The notes under the pieces were generated by a model. The model did not search any database and was not told the DNA's origin. It worked only from the letters and a program-made list of their open reading frames with translations. From a virus: a stretch of 40,869 nucleotides of DNA. Each line of letters starts with the position of its first letter. The stretch's first letter is position 1. The translations under genes were made by a program, and so were the position numbers. Shown here piece after piece: positions 16,920 to 24,708 of the stretch. The DNA lies in IMG/VR virus record IMGVR_UViG_3300035661_000143, positions 1 through 40,869 of that record. The stretch is one strand, 5' to 3'.

Positions 16920-17562
16920 GTTTCTTACTGAATACACCCCAGAATGTACGCTTCGAAACTGGTTCAGAAACTACGTCTGAATCCATAATATCAATAATAT
17001 CAGTTTTGAATCTGCGCTGAAGAGCAATGAAAATGTCTGCTTGGTCATCAATCCAACCGGCATCTGTAGGAACAAACCGACAGCGTTCATTTACTACAAA
17101 AAGTTTTGCACCATCTTGCATCAAATAGTCGATCGCTTCAAGTTCAGTGTCAAGGTCACGAACATGCTGAAGAGACCAGATAGCCATAACAAGACCAAAA
17201 TGACCCTCAAACAGTCTATTCATAAGAGCGTTCTCATGAGAGACAGAAAAGAAGTTTGGAGAATCCACGTAAATGTGACCTAGTGCTCTCATTTGCATAG
17301 AAATATCAAGAACAGTAGCCTGACAACCATACTTGTCGATAACGGCTTTAGACATTCGTCCGATACCACCACCGAAATCAAGTACGGGAACACCCGAATA
17401 CATATTGACATTCTTGTCAATCAAATTCAGAAGATAAGGTGTTTCTTTTTCCCAGCGTTGTTCTGTAGTCAGATCAACTTCTGGAGTAAGAATAATATTT
17501 TTTGCATCTTGAATAGATCCAACAGCGAATACGTTTGGATTATAAGTTGCTTCCATTTTCAA
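16915..17562 (-). CDS. Class I SAM-dependent methyltransferase
   Basis: 215 residues. Motif I VLDFGGGIGRMSKAV (about residue 60-74) binds SAM, followed by acidic motif II ATVLDIS, and motif IV/post regions FGLVMAIWSLQHVRDLDTELEAI. Resembles small-molecule or protein methyltransferases rather than DNA methylases (no DPPY/NPPY). Embedded among late structural genes with its own TATAAATA promoter, so it may modify a virion component; substrate unknown. Confidence 0.8.
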   Translation of the reverse strand: MKMEATYNPNVFAVGSIQDAKNIILTPEVDLTTEQRWEKETPYLLNLIDKNVNMYSGVPVLDFGGGIGRMSKAVIDKYGCQATVLDISMQMRALGHIYVDSPNFFSVSHENALMNRLFEGHFGLVMAIWSLQHVRDLDTELEAIDYLMQDGAKLFVVNERCRFVPTDAGWIDDQADIFIALQRRFKTDIIDIMDSDVVSEPVSKRTFWGVFSKKP

Positions 17563-17584
17563 TTCCTTTCATGATGTAAATCAA

Positions 17585-17592
17585 TATTTATA
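17585..17592 (-). promoter_or_regulatory. Late promoter TATAAATA
   Basis: Perfect T4 late octamer on the minus strand, 22 bases before the methyltransferase ATG, overlapping the stop of the homing endonuclease gene. Confidence 0.75.
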
Positions 17593-18361
17593 CACACTTA
17601 GATACTCTATATCCATTCCAAGATTCCATCTTTCCATTAGCTAATTTTGAAAATACCGAAGAATGAAAATTGTTCTCTTTACAAAAAGCTACAAGTCCTT
17701 TGACTACATTCTTTGAACCATCCGGATATGTGATCTCAAGAAGTTTTCTATTATTCATAACTGGTTCACCGAGATGTGCTATTCTATTAGATTCTGAAGA
17801 TTTTGCTTTAGAAGCTTTGGAATGATGTTTTCCCTTCATGGCATAGTTTGGTTTGCGTGTTCCGTCGGCGAACTGTCGCTTCTGAACTTCAGAGATCTTC
17901 TTTTTTGCTTCCTCAGTATGCGATCGTTCTTCAAGAGTTTTCTTTGCCCAAGCAGCTCTATTAGCTATGGCTACTTTTTCTACTCGATCGCGTGAATAAG
18001 GTCCAAGTTTTCTGCCTTTCAAAGATTTAGATATTTTTTGACCAACAGAAAGACGTTTTTGAGCATCTCCGTGCCATAGATAGTCAGTTCTATTGTTTAG
18101 ATTATAGTATTTGTCTCCAAGTTCATTGGAATCCATCATATCAAGCCATCTTTGTTCTTTCCAAAGAAGACCATCCTGTGAGTCAAATCGTTCTAAGATT
18201 CGTCGCTTAAAATCATTTGGTCGTTTTGCTAAAGCTTTCTTCATCCAATTCGAAGAACAGACATAGCCATCATCTTCTGTTCCCCAATGAGAGCCTAAAT
18301 AATATCTTTTTCTTGCTTTATCAAACCAAAGATAGATAAAACCATATTTCTGTTTCTTCAT
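17588..18361 (-). CDS. GIY-YIG homing endonuclease with NUMOD motifs
   Basis: 257 residues. Divergent GIY-YIG core: GFIYLWFDKARKRYYLGSH (residues 7-25), catalytic Arg region FKRRILERF, Glu in LWKEQRWLDMM and Asn in KYYNLNN. The middle holds NUMOD3-type DNA-binding motifs (GQKISKSLKGRKLGPYS; HTEEAKKKISEVQ; GKHHSKASKAKSSES), and the end a NUMOD1-like helix (LVAFCKENNFHSSVFSKLANGK). Full length, apparently intact, inserted between a structural gene and the methyltransferase gene. Late promoter inside a hairpin controls it. Confidence 0.88.
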   Translation of the reverse strand: MKKQKYGFIYLWFDKARKRYYLGSHWGTEDDGYVCSSNWMKKALAKRPNDFKRRILERFDSQDGLLWKEQRWLDMMDSNELGDKYYNLNNRTDYLWHGDAQKRLSVGQKISKSLKGRKLGPYSRDRVEKVAIANRAAWAKKTLEERSHTEEAKKKISEVQKRQFADGTRKPNYAMKGKHHSKASKAKSSESNRIAHLGEPVMNNRKLLEITYPDGSKNVVKGLVAFCKENNFHSSVFSKLANGKMESWNGYRVSKCV

Positions 18362-18363
18362 AG

Positions 18364-18398
18364 CAAAATATCCTACAGTTTTCTATAGGATATTTATA
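18364..18398 (-). promoter_or_regulatory. Hairpin-embedded late promoter of the GIY-YIG gene
   Basis: Minus strand: TATAAATA (18391-18398) overlaps the 5' arm of a hairpin AAATATCCTATAG / CTGTAGGATATTT, whose 3' arm contains the AGGA ribosome site. Late transcripts would start inside the 5' arm and leave the ribosome site free; read-through transcripts would mask it. A second CATAAATA lies at 18439-18446. Confidence 0.65.
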
Positions 18399-18451
18399 CG
18401 TATTAATTTTATGATTTAAGATATACTTGATACTGTGTTATTTATGACACA

Positions 18452-19126
18452 TCACGTGAGAACGTCAGAGAATGTGAAGTTGATCGAGTCAGATACGTTA
18501 AGAGCGATACCTGCGAAGTCTGCGTGAGCAAACATAGAACCACCTTGTGCTGCACCTACCGCAGTTGCAGGAGATTGACCTGAGGTCGCACCACCTGATG
18601 CCGCTCCACCGTCACCACCGATTGTGGTCTGAACACCAGAAGAGTGGACAGCAGAAGTAGAACCGAGAGCACCACGAGTGATTGTTTCAGTTGTGGAGTT
18701 AGAACCTGCAGTAATAAGAACAGTTTCATTTTCGATCTGACGGTAATATGAGGATGCAGCAATACCTGAAGCAGCACCAAGAGACACAGTAGTCTGAGCA
18801 GCAGTCATAGATGCCGCAACAGTTGTGGTTGGAGATGCAGTTGTGGTATCAAACAAACCAGCTTCTGTGATGGTCTTTACACCAACAAGACAGGTGAGTG
18901 TTCCAGTGACCTGATAGGTATCACCAAGGAAGGTTGTGGTTGCTTGGGTTGAAGTACCAGCCACACGAGCTTCAGTTTGAGGTTTAAAGAGTGCTACGTT
19001 TGGGTTTGCCGAAGCTGTAACAGTCGAGTCACCCCAACCAATGTTCTTTGGCTCAGTGCCTGCACCTTTAACGAGGCGCCATAGGATCGAACGACCCGAA
19101 TAAGTTGCAGTATTTGCATTAGCCAT
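18452..19126 (-). CDS. Structural protein
   Basis: 224 residues, MANANTATYSGRSILWRLVKG onward, Ala/Thr/Gly-rich, beta-type, with KTITEAGLFDTTTAS in the middle, an arrangement seen in phage virion or tail proteins, and ending DSINFTFSDVLT. Late promoter CATAAATA lies 53 bases upstream. Role in the virion not identified. Confidence 0.65.
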   Translation of the reverse strand: MANANTATYSGRSILWRLVKGAGTEPKNIGWGDSTVTASANPNVALFKPQTEARVAGTSTQATTTFLGDTYQVTGTLTCLVGVKTITEAGLFDTTTASPTTTVAASMTAAQTTVSLGAASGIAASSYYRQIENETVLITAGSNSTTETITRGALGSTSAVHSSGVQTTIGGDGGAASGGATSGQSPATAVGAAQGGSMFAHADFAGIALNVSDSINFTFSDVLT

Positions 19127-19178
19127 TTGATAGCTCCTTGTTTTTATTTGTCAATGACGAAAGATCTTCTTTGATTGT

Positions 19179-19186
19179 ATTTATGA
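19179..19186 (-). promoter_or_regulatory. Late promoter CATAAATA
   Basis: CATAAATA on the minus strand upstream of the 224-residue structural protein. It sits back to back with the plus-strand TATAAATA at 19198-19205. Confidence 0.6.
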
Positions 19187-19197
19187 GTCCAGAGCTT

Positions 19198-19205
19198 TAT
19201 AAATA
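19198..19205 (+). promoter_or_regulatory. Late promoter TATAAATA on the plus strand
   Basis: Perfect octamer 56 bases before the plus-strand GIY-YIG remnant. The leader between them contains GTCAGT...ACTGAC and can fold, but I could not define a clear ribosome-site switch. Confidence 0.6.
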
Positions 19206-19260
19206 AGTTGTCAGTCGCGGAGTAGGATCCCACTGACTCTAACTCGACTAGGAAATCAGC

Positions 19261-19626
19261 ATGACTATTTATTACATCTACAGTTATCTAGGAACAAATA
19301 GTAGCCCTTTCTATATCGGAAAGGGTTCTAAGCGACGAGCTTGGACCAAACATACCAACGTAGAACGACCTTCTAGAGAAAATATATCTAAAGGCAACAA
19401 AGGAGTAAAGAAAAAACAAATTAAACTTCGCGATCCAATATCTTTAGAAACTAGATCAAAAATTTCGGCAAGTCTTAAAGAAAGAATCATGTCAGAACAT
19501 GAGAAGATTGCTAAAAGAAAGCCACATGGTCCTACGTCTGAAGAACAAAAGAAAATTAGATCTGAAGGACTTAAGCGTTTTTACGCTCAGAAGTCAAAAC
19601 AGCAAGATCTTCTTTTATCTTTGTAA
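19261..19626 (+). CDS. Truncated GIY-YIG endonuclease, only clear plus-strand gene
   Basis: 121 residues. The GIY-YIG start is present (YYIYSYLGTNSSPFYIGKGSKRRAWTKH), but it passes directly into NUMOD3-like repeats (RENISKGNKG; SLETRSKISASLKER; TSEEQKKIRSEGLKRF). The central catalytic part with the Glu and Asn residues is missing, so it is probably inactive as a nuclease. Its end overlaps the convergent TPR glycosyltransferase gene by 56 bases. Confidence 0.7.
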   Translation: MTIYYIYSYLGTNSSPFYIGKGSKRRAWTKHTNVERPSRENISKGNKGVKKKQIKLRDPISLETRSKISASLKERIMSEHEKIAKRKPHGPTSEEQKKIRSEGLKRFYAQKSKQQDLLLSL

Positions 19627-20869
19627 TAACACCAGTCCATTCACCGGGTTCTTGTTGGCGATACAATTTTACGCTTGGATACCACGGAGAATCATCCCGA
19701 CCACGTAACCAGACCCAATATGGTGCATAACAAAGGGCAACCCATGTTGGAACGCCTAAAGAACCAGAAAGATGAGCTATAGAAGTACAGCATGTAATAA
19801 CTAAATCCATTTGGCAAAGTGCTGCAGCTGTTCCAACAAATCCTTCTTTTTTCAACTCTGGAGATAAATCTACGACAAGTGATCCAGCCTGGAGTCTATC
19901 CAAATCATGCTCACCATCTCCAACTTGGAAAGAATAAAGTAAAACATCTGGATTCTCAGCAAGCTGCAGCATCAACTCTAGAGGAATAGATCGTTGAATA
20001 TTTTGATCCATTTCTGGATTTCCTGTCCAACAAATTCCTACTTTAAGTGTTCCTTTGAGTTCCGGCTGTGGAAGATTGCAAGATGTTTCTCTTGCTCTCT
20101 TTGCAATAAGCCCTGGATCAGGATAAACATTGTCTGGAGTTGTTCCATGAAACTGTGGTAGATTTAGAAGATACTGAGCATAATCTGCTTTTGGCCACGG
20201 CACACGATCAGGAACTAATTCGTAATCGAGTTCTTCTTTTAATCGCCAAAATAGATTGTGAAGTTTTGGATCACAAAGGAATTTGATCTTAACATCTGGA
20301 TACTTGTTCTTTAGCCAATGAATATATCGAGAAAATAGAATTCTATCACCAAAACCTTGTTCAGATTGAAGATATAGAATCTTGCCGTTCAAGTCAGCTT
20401 CACCATCCCAAAGAGGATAAGGTAGAGGCTTCATTTCTTTTTTCTTTACTTGGCGGCGAATATCGTATTCTTTGAATCCTTCAATCCATTCTCCACGATC
20501 AAGAAGAGTTAGTGAATTTTCCCATTTTGACATGAAGTCTTCAGGCTTGCAGTTATATGCCTTGTCGAAAGCTTCTTCTGCTCTATCAAACTCACCCATT
20601 GAAGATAACAGAAGACCATAGTTGTTCCAAAGAGTCTCGTTGACATAACCATAGTTTTGAGCTTTGATAAATGCTTCTTCTGCTTCGGGAAATTTATTGA
20701 GGTTCCATAAAACAGCCCCAAGATTATTCCAGAGAATGCCTGCTGATGGATTCATCGCCATGGCACGTTCTAAAATAATCTTGGATGTTGTGTACTTACG
20801 GTTTCGCTTACATTGGAGGGCAGCTTCGTTGAGTTGCTCTACGATCTTTTTCTTCTTCAAATCTTCCAT
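19571..20869 (-). CDS. TPR-glycosyltransferase fusion
   Basis: 432 residues. The N-terminal 140 hold three TPR units (ILWNNLGAVLWNLNKFPEAEEAFIKA; TLWNNYGLLLSSMGEFDRAEEAFDKA). The C-terminal domain resembles glycosyltransferases of the heptosyltransferase / O-GlcNAc-transferase superfamily: LYLQSEQGFGDRILFSRYI and the nucleotide-sugar site LVITCCTSIAHLSGSLGVPTWVALCYAPYWVW. Probably glycosylates a protein or capsule or virion component. Its 3' end is overlapped by the plus-strand endonuclease remnant. Confidence 0.8.
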   Translation of the reverse strand: MEDLKKKKIVEQLNEAALQCKRNRKYTTSKIILERAMAMNPSAGILWNNLGAVLWNLNKFPEAEEAFIKAQNYGYVNETLWNNYGLLLSSMGEFDRAEEAFDKAYNCKPEDFMSKWENSLTLLDRGEWIEGFKEYDIRRQVKKKEMKPLPYPLWDGEADLNGKILYLQSEQGFGDRILFSRYIHWLKNKYPDVKIKFLCDPKLHNLFWRLKEELDYELVPDRVPWPKADYAQYLLNLPQFHGTTPDNVYPDPGLIAKRARETSCNLPQPELKGTLKVGICWTGNPEMDQNIQRSIPLELMLQLAENPDVLLYSFQVGDGEHDLDRLQAGSLVVDLSPELKKEGFVGTAAALCQMDLVITCCTSIAHLSGSLGVPTWVALCYAPYWVWLRGRDDSPWYPSVKLYRQQEPGEWTGVITKIKEDLAVLTSERKNA

Positions 20870-20884
20870 AATATACTTTCAGAA

Positions 20885-21103
20885 TTAGACTACCCAGGTA
20901 AGTTCCTCATCAACCACAAATTTTGCTTTTGCTTCGTCGATTTCCTTGCCGGTAAACTTGAGACGTAGAGTCCCATAGTGATCCGAAACAAGTTCAGCTT
21001 CGAAAGCAGCCACAGTTGCCTGTACTTCGTCGCCGTTGACTGTTGCGGAAACCACCTCGGTGCCATTTGTAACAGAGTGAACTGTGAAAACAATTGCTGT
21101 CAT
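20885..21103 (-). CDS. Small hypothetical protein
   Basis: 72 residues, MTAIVFTVHSVTNGTEVVSATVNG onward, beta-rich and acidic. The ATG overlaps the stop of the zinc-ribbon gene (TAATG). No family recognised; position suggests a virion-associated or assembly role. Confidence 0.6.
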   Translation of the reverse strand: MTAIVFTVHSVTNGTEVVSATVNGDEVQATVAAFEAELVSDHYGTLRLKFTGKEIDEAKAKFVVDEELTWVV

Positions 21104-21321
21104 TATCTTTTTTCCTTTTTCCAAATTACTCCTAGATCCTCTTTTACAGGTCTAGGTGCGAAACACTTGGGACATCTAGTTCCCACTTCTCGTCCATTTT
21201 CATCTACACCAGCTGCACCACACTCCGGACAAGCACGAATGATTTCAGCAGATAGCGATTGTTGAATTTCAGTAGCAGTTGCGCCACCAGGCGTCAACCG
21301 CCTTTTTAGCCATCCAAACAT
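21103..21321 (-). CDS. Zinc-ribbon protein
   Basis: 72 residues. Two CPxC knuckles, ACPECGAAG at about residue 30 and RCPKCFAPR at about 49, form a zinc ribbon; the N-terminus is basic (MFGWLKRRL). Coupled to its neighbours by near-overlaps. May act as a small adaptor in assembly or transcription; unknown. Confidence 0.65.
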   Translation of the reverse strand: MFGWLKRRLTPGGATATEIQQSLSAEIIRACPECGAAGVDENGREVGTRCPKCFAPRPVKEDLGVIWKKEKR

Positions 21322-21327
21322 TATTTA

Positions 21328-21645
21328 TTACCTCGAGATTTCAGGTGTTACGGTCACTGAGCCTTCTATGACTCGATAAACTGTGTTGCCGGTCTGCATA
21401 ACAACGTCGAAAACGTAGTTACCAGGCGCAATACCAGCAGTATTTGCAGCAGACATATCTAGTGTGAGTTTTCCAGTGTCAAGTGTAACACCGAAATTCC
21501 AAGCAGTATTGGACGTCCAAATCTTTCTCATTTGAGAACGTCCAGTGTACTGCGATGTATCTATCAAGTTACCATCACGATCAGTCAATTCCCAGTCTTG
21601 GGAAAAGGTTGCTGACTGTTGAATAGTGATATCAGATGCACTCAT
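21328..21645 (-). CDS. Small beta-rich structural protein
   Basis: 105 residues, MSASDITIQQSATFSQDWELTDRDGN onward, with an Ig-like or fibre-type beta pattern (GNYVFDVVMQTGNTVYRVIEGSVTVTPEI). Its ribosome site is inside a hairpin with a late promoter just before it, so translation is probably limited to late transcripts. Confidence 0.65.
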   Translation of the reverse strand: MSASDITIQQSATFSQDWELTDRDGNLIDTSQYTGRSQMRKIWTSNTAWNFGVTLDTGKLTLDMSAANTAGIAPGNYVFDVVMQTGNTVYRVIEGSVTVTPEISR

Positions 21646-21653
21646 ACGAAAAT

Positions 21654-21682
21654 AGCTCCGTTTCTATACGGAGCTATTTATA
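21654..21682 (-). promoter_or_regulatory. Late promoter plus ribosome-site hairpin
   Basis: Minus strand: CTTATAAATA (octamer 21675-21682), then AGCTCCGT-tatagaa-ACGGAGCT. The GGAG in the 3' arm is the likely ribosome site of the 105-residue gene. The late start point would fall in the 5' arm, so only late mRNA exposes it. Confidence 0.7.
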
Positions 21683-21700
21683 AGTTCTAGAAGTAGGGTC

Positions 21701-22657
21701 TTAAACCATAACATGACGCCATTGGCGCCATCCTTTGAAGTTACCATGTTCCCAAGGACGATTCCAACCTAAATCGCCAAAGCCCGAGATCGCCCATTTG
21801 TCTGGAGTAGCTTGGTGTTCTGCAGGTGAGGCATGTTTTGGAACTGATCCAACAAGTCGTTCGTAAAGCTGAAGATCGCCTTCGATGGTTGGAATCTTTC
21901 CTTCATAAGTCATATAAGAAACTCGGGCACAACGTGCAACCGAGCACTTAATCATGATCTCTTGGATCGTCTCACATTCGCGAGGTCCTGCTCCGCCGTC
22001 TCCAATGACATAATCAGCGATTCGCTCTTCGTCTGCATCATTGACATAAGGAAGATGCCATTGACTTCCATAGTCGTTTGTGACTAACTTTCGAGGTGTA
22101 GACGCACAGTGTGAGTCCCACATTCGATCTGCAAGCTCGTGTATCTCTGGCTGTGCATCTTTATGACGTCGTAGCTCATAGAAGTTAGTCCATTCTGTTG
22201 CTGTAACAAGCACGTTAATATGTGAGAACGGCTCGAGTAATCGATTGACTATCTGCTTATGATAACCTGCACGATCGAACAATTCAGCGACTTTGATAGC
22301 ATTGTCCCGAGCAATGTTCCAAGCATCTTCTCGGCTAGTCGGTTCATTATGAAAATCAGGGTCAGGGTGACCAGCTGAGAAGTAGAGAGACTTATCGTTC
22401 TCTTTATCAGCTTGCATTCCTGACTGGTTGGCTCCCCAGTGAATTGGCCCGGCAGTGTCACGAATAACGTCGTTAATCAGTTTCTGAACCGGAATAGCAC
22501 GAGAAGATGAAGCATTCCGAGAGAAAACACGATGAGTCATAAACTCAGCATGAATGAATCGCGGATAGCGAAGTTGCATCGTCGTGAGGCGGATAGGCTC
22601 ATGTCGTCCATCATAATCTGCAATAGAGTCTGCAACGATCTTAGCTGTAATTGTCAT
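21701..22657 (-). CDS. thyX: ThyX-like flavin-dependent thymidylate synthase
   Basis: 318 residues. The segment FMTHRVFSRNASSSRAIPV (about residues 38-56) matches the ThyX signature (RHRxxSxxxxSxR) in the variant found in phages. Downstream ERLVGS and a GNFKGWRQWRH end fit the family's long form. It would make dTMP from dUMP using FAD and methylene-THF for phage DNA synthesis. Whether activity is retained with the T in place of the first Arg is uncertain. ATGA overlap with the gene upstream. Confidence 0.75.
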   Translation of the reverse strand: MTITAKIVADSIADYDGRHEPIRLTTMQLRYPRFIHAEFMTHRVFSRNASSSRAIPVQKLINDVIRDTAGPIHWGANQSGMQADKENDKSLYFSAGHPDPDFHNEPTSREDAWNIARDNAIKVAELFDRAGYHKQIVNRLLEPFSHINVLVTATEWTNFYELRRHKDAQPEIHELADRMWDSHCASTPRKLVTNDYGSQWHLPYVNDADEERIADYVIGDGGAGPRECETIQEIMIKCSVARCARVSYMTYEGKIPTIEGDLQLYERLVGSVPKHASPAEHQATPDKWAISGFGDLGWNRPWEHGNFKGWRQWRHVMV

Positions 22658-22917
22658 ATTTTCTTTCCTCCAGAATAATGGAGCTCAGATCGAAATATGA
22701 CCATCGGTCCTTGTTTGTGCAAGTTGTCGACGATCAAATTTTCGGGCGCCGCCAACTCTTCACGTTTACCGGGAATTTTCGCGAAGCCATCAGAGAGGCT
22801 CGGATATCGCTTGGAAGACTCCACCAATAAAGAAGGAAAAGAATAAGCGGCGGACCTATCACGGCCGTGCTTATTGCGAAGGCGGCGCAGCTCATTTTCT
22901 CGATCTTTCCATTTCAT
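22654..22917 (-). CDS. Hypothetical basic protein
   Basis: 87 residues, MKWKDRENELRRLRNKHGRDRSAA onward, strongly basic N-terminal third. Overlaps ThyX (ATGA) and the short gene upstream by 26 bases. No family recognised. Confidence 0.55.
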   Translation of the reverse strand: MKWKDRENELRRLRNKHGRDRSAAYSFPSLLVESSKRYPSLSDGFAKIPGKREELAAPENLIVDNLHKQGPMVIFRSELHYSGGKKI

Positions 22918-23050
22918 TTAGAACCTCAGCGGTTACGAGCAGAACAAGCACACGAACAGCCTTTAAGACGTCATTGGTTTCAGTAATCAGATCTTCAAGG
23001 AATGGTCTAATGTACTGCGTGTTCGTTACAAGCTGTTTTAAGCCAGCCAT
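22892..23050 (-). CDS. Small hypothetical helical protein
   Basis: 52 residues, MAGLKQLVTNTQYIRPFLEDLI onward, helical, ending VLNEMERSRK. Starts inside the end of the upstream gene (44-base overlap) with GGAA in front, and ends inside the next one, so it would be coupled to both. Moderate support only. Confidence 0.45.
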   Translation of the reverse strand: MAGLKQLVTNTQYIRPFLEDLITETNDVLKAVRVLVLLVTAEVLNEMERSRK

Positions 23051-23288
23051 TAAGATTCCGTAAGCTTCCAGGCTTGCCACAAGTTTCACAAGTGATTGCA
23101 CACTGACGTTCGGCAGTACGAACGATATCGTCGATCGCATCGAAGTCGCCGGCGTGGACGTAGATTCGCAATCCACCAAATTTCTCCTTGATTTGAAGAA
23201 TATGACCATTCTTCTTTGCAATAGCATCTACAGCAGCTTGAACAATCGGACGCCAACCAGGTCCAACATCATTGATAGCAGAAGCCAT
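23007..23288 (-). CDS. Conserved phage-type protein with CxxC motif
   Basis: 93 residues. Contains ILQIKEKFGGLRIYVHAGD, a pattern I associate with conserved small phage proteins, and a likely zinc site (QCAITCETCG ... ACNEH). Function unknown. Confidence 0.65.
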   Translation of the reverse strand: MASAINDVGPGWRPIVQAAVDAIAKKNGHILQIKEKFGGLRIYVHAGDFDAIDDIVRTAERQCAITCETCGKPGSLRNLNGWLKTACNEHAVH

Positions 23289-23289
23289 C

Positions 23290-23634
23290 TTAACACCCTA
23301 CGTTTTCATCTTCATCGTCTTCAGGTTCTGGCGGATACTCGTAGTAACCTACGATATCGCCTATTTTCTTAAGGAGCTCATAGATTCTATCGTAGGAATC
23401 ATAGCCCTTAATGTAGTAATAGACACCTTCATTCTTTGTGACTTCCTCACGCTGCATGAATAACTGACAGAACTTGAAGAGCTCGTGGCGCTTCATTTCT
23501 TCAGCGCGTTCGATTTTATTCTTTTCAGCTTGATCAGCCATCATCTCAGTTGTAGTCTTGAACTCAAGCTCCATCTTGGTTTCTTCAGGAATTACGGCGA
23601 GCTGTTCAGGAGCTGATCTGAAGAAAAATCTCAT
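23290..23634 (-). CDS. Hypothetical protein
   Basis: 114 residues: a charged coiled-coil-like middle (EMMADQAEKNKIERAEEMKRHELF) and a very acidic tail (YPPEPEDDEDENVGC). ATGA overlap with the gene upstream. Not recognised. Confidence 0.6.
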   Translation of the reverse strand: MRFFFRSAPEQLAVIPEETKMELEFKTTTEMMADQAEKNKIERAEEMKRHELFKFCQLFMQREEVTKNEGVYYYIKGYDSYDRIYELLKKIGDIVGYYEYPPEPEDDEDENVGC

Positions 23635-23819
23635 GCGACCTCCTCAAGTAACGGCTTACCGACAAGCTCATCCTTGCCAGTAATAGTCGGAATGCTCTTG
23701 GCGAAGTTGTGAGCGCCAATAAAGGTAGGAAACGAAACCTTTTTATCGAGAATGAAATTGAAAAGAACGTCCTTCGGATCAATTCGTCGGACCGACCAGT
23801 GTACGAAAGTCTTCATCAT
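23631..23819 (-). CDS. Small hypothetical protein
   Basis: 62 residues, MMKTFVHWSVRRIDPKDV onward. The start ATGATG overlaps the upstream stop, which favours it over a longer in-frame start. Probably coupled; no family recognised. Confidence 0.6.
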   Translation of the reverse strand: MMKTFVHWSVRRIDPKDVLFNFILDKKVSFPTFIGAHNFAKSIPTITGKDELVGKPLLEEVA

Positions 23820-24088
23820 TGGCTCCAGTGTTTGTTCGGATACGGACAGATTTCTTGTACAGGACAGGTATCGCAATACCATTCTCGCTTATCATCTTGC
23901 GAAAGTATACAACCCCAAGGCTTTGGATCCTGTCGTTCAGGATCATGATTTCCCCAGCCCCAAACTACCGGCATCGTGTCGGCAATTTTAGTGCAGAGCT
24001 GCTGTAGCTTTTTAGTGCTCAGCTTGAAGTCTAAAGACTTTTTAGCCTTCAACTCATCAAGTTCTTCCTGTGTCAAAAGGTACATCAT
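23816..24088 (-). CDS. Hypothetical protein with Cys cluster
   Basis: 90 residues. The C-terminal half has WGCILSQDDKREWYCDTCPVQEICPYP, four or five cysteines that may bind a metal. First gene after a consensus sigma70 promoter, so probably early. Not recognised further. Confidence 0.65.
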   Translation of the reverse strand: MMYLLTQEELDELKAKKSLDFKLSTKKLQQLCTKIADTMPVVWGWGNHDPERQDPKPWGCILSQDDKREWYCDTCPVQEICPYPNKHWSQ

Positions 24089-24094
24089 ATTCTA

Positions 24095-24123
24095 ATTATA
24101 CACCAGAGTTCGATATTTGTCAA
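24095..24123 (-). promoter_or_regulatory. Consensus sigma70 promoter
   Basis: TTGACA (24118-24123), exactly 17 bases, TATAAT (24095-24100) on the minus strand; only a few bases separate the -10 from the ATG region of the gene at 24088, so the leader is very short. Perfect match to the bacterial housekeeping consensus. Confidence 0.85.
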
Positions 24124-24132
24124 CCCAGAACG

Positions 24133-24163
24133 AAAAAAAGCCCCAGATTTCTCTGAGGCTTTT
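24133..24163 (-). terminator. Rho-independent terminator
   Basis: Minus strand AAAAGCCTCAGA-gaaa-TCTGGGGCTTTTTTT. It ends the upstream small-gene unit just before the consensus promoter of the next unit; symmetric enough to work in both directions. Confidence 0.85.
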
Positions 24164-24169
24164 CCTTCT

Positions 24170-24364
24170 TCAGTATCCGCGGATTGCGGCTTTTGCAACT
24201 TCAACTGCTTTGATAGCACAGTTATCAGTAGGAAAAATCTTAAGGTGACGATTAAGACGGATCACCTTGTTCTTTTCAGCCTGGTTGCGGTTCTTGTAGT
24301 TGAGGCAGAAAATCGCATTGCGACCAACTTTCCTCATTTTGTTGGATCCGTTCTTGGACGCCAT
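24170..24364 (-). CDS. Small basic hypothetical protein
   Basis: 64 residues, MASKNGSNKMRKVGRNAIFCLNYKNRNQAEKN onward, strongly basic; resembles small nucleic-acid-binding early proteins, without a named family. Followed by a terminator. Confidence 0.55.
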   Translation of the reverse strand: MASKNGSNKMRKVGRNAIFCLNYKNRNQAEKNKVIRLNRHLKIFPTDNCAIKAVEVAKAAIRGY

Positions 24365-24413
24365 GACAGTAAACTCCTTAAATTAAGGAGCGGGATGCTC
24401 CTTTACTTACTTG

Positions 24414-24611
24414 TCATGGTTCTGTTCCTTGTTCATGAGTTCTCTCCTTAAGCGAACTGCTCTTTAAGCGGTTCTTCGAGTGATATGAGACCGGAGCATT
24501 GCTCCGATATGTTCCGTCGTTGCAGAGACGCGCAGTCTCTCTTGCTAGTTTCTTCTGGGCTTTGGTGCGGTAGGGCTTATAATTAGCCATATCACGAGTT
24601 GTATTTGACAT
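24414..24611 (-). CDS. Small basic hypothetical protein
   Basis: 65 residues, MSNTTRDMANYKPYRTKAQKKLARETARL onward, basic and helical. GGAGAAG ribosome site lies just after a 9-bp inverted repeat that could regulate it. Confidence 0.55.
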   Translation of the reverse strand: MSNTTRDMANYKPYRTKAQKKLARETARLCNDGTYRSNAPVSYHSKNRLKSSSLKERTHEQGTEP

Positions 24612-24624
24612 TGGTCTTCTCCGT

Positions 24625-24670
24625 CGATCGGTGAAGAACCAGTATGGTAGTCTTTTTAGAACACCGATCG
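24625..24670. repeat. Inverted repeat before a small early gene
   Basis: CGATCGGTG (24625-24633) and CACCGATCG (24662-24670) are perfect inverted copies 28 bases apart. On the minus strand they would fold just ahead of the ribosome site of the gene starting at 24611. Could be an operator or leader hairpin. Confidence 0.45.
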
Positions 24671-24708
24671 ATTATGAAGTCGATCAGTTATGTCTCGTCA
24701 TCCATTGC

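Noticed and set aside
21321-21330. AATAAATA octamer
   Set aside because: It is directly against the ATG of the zinc-ribbon gene and includes the stop of the gene before it.
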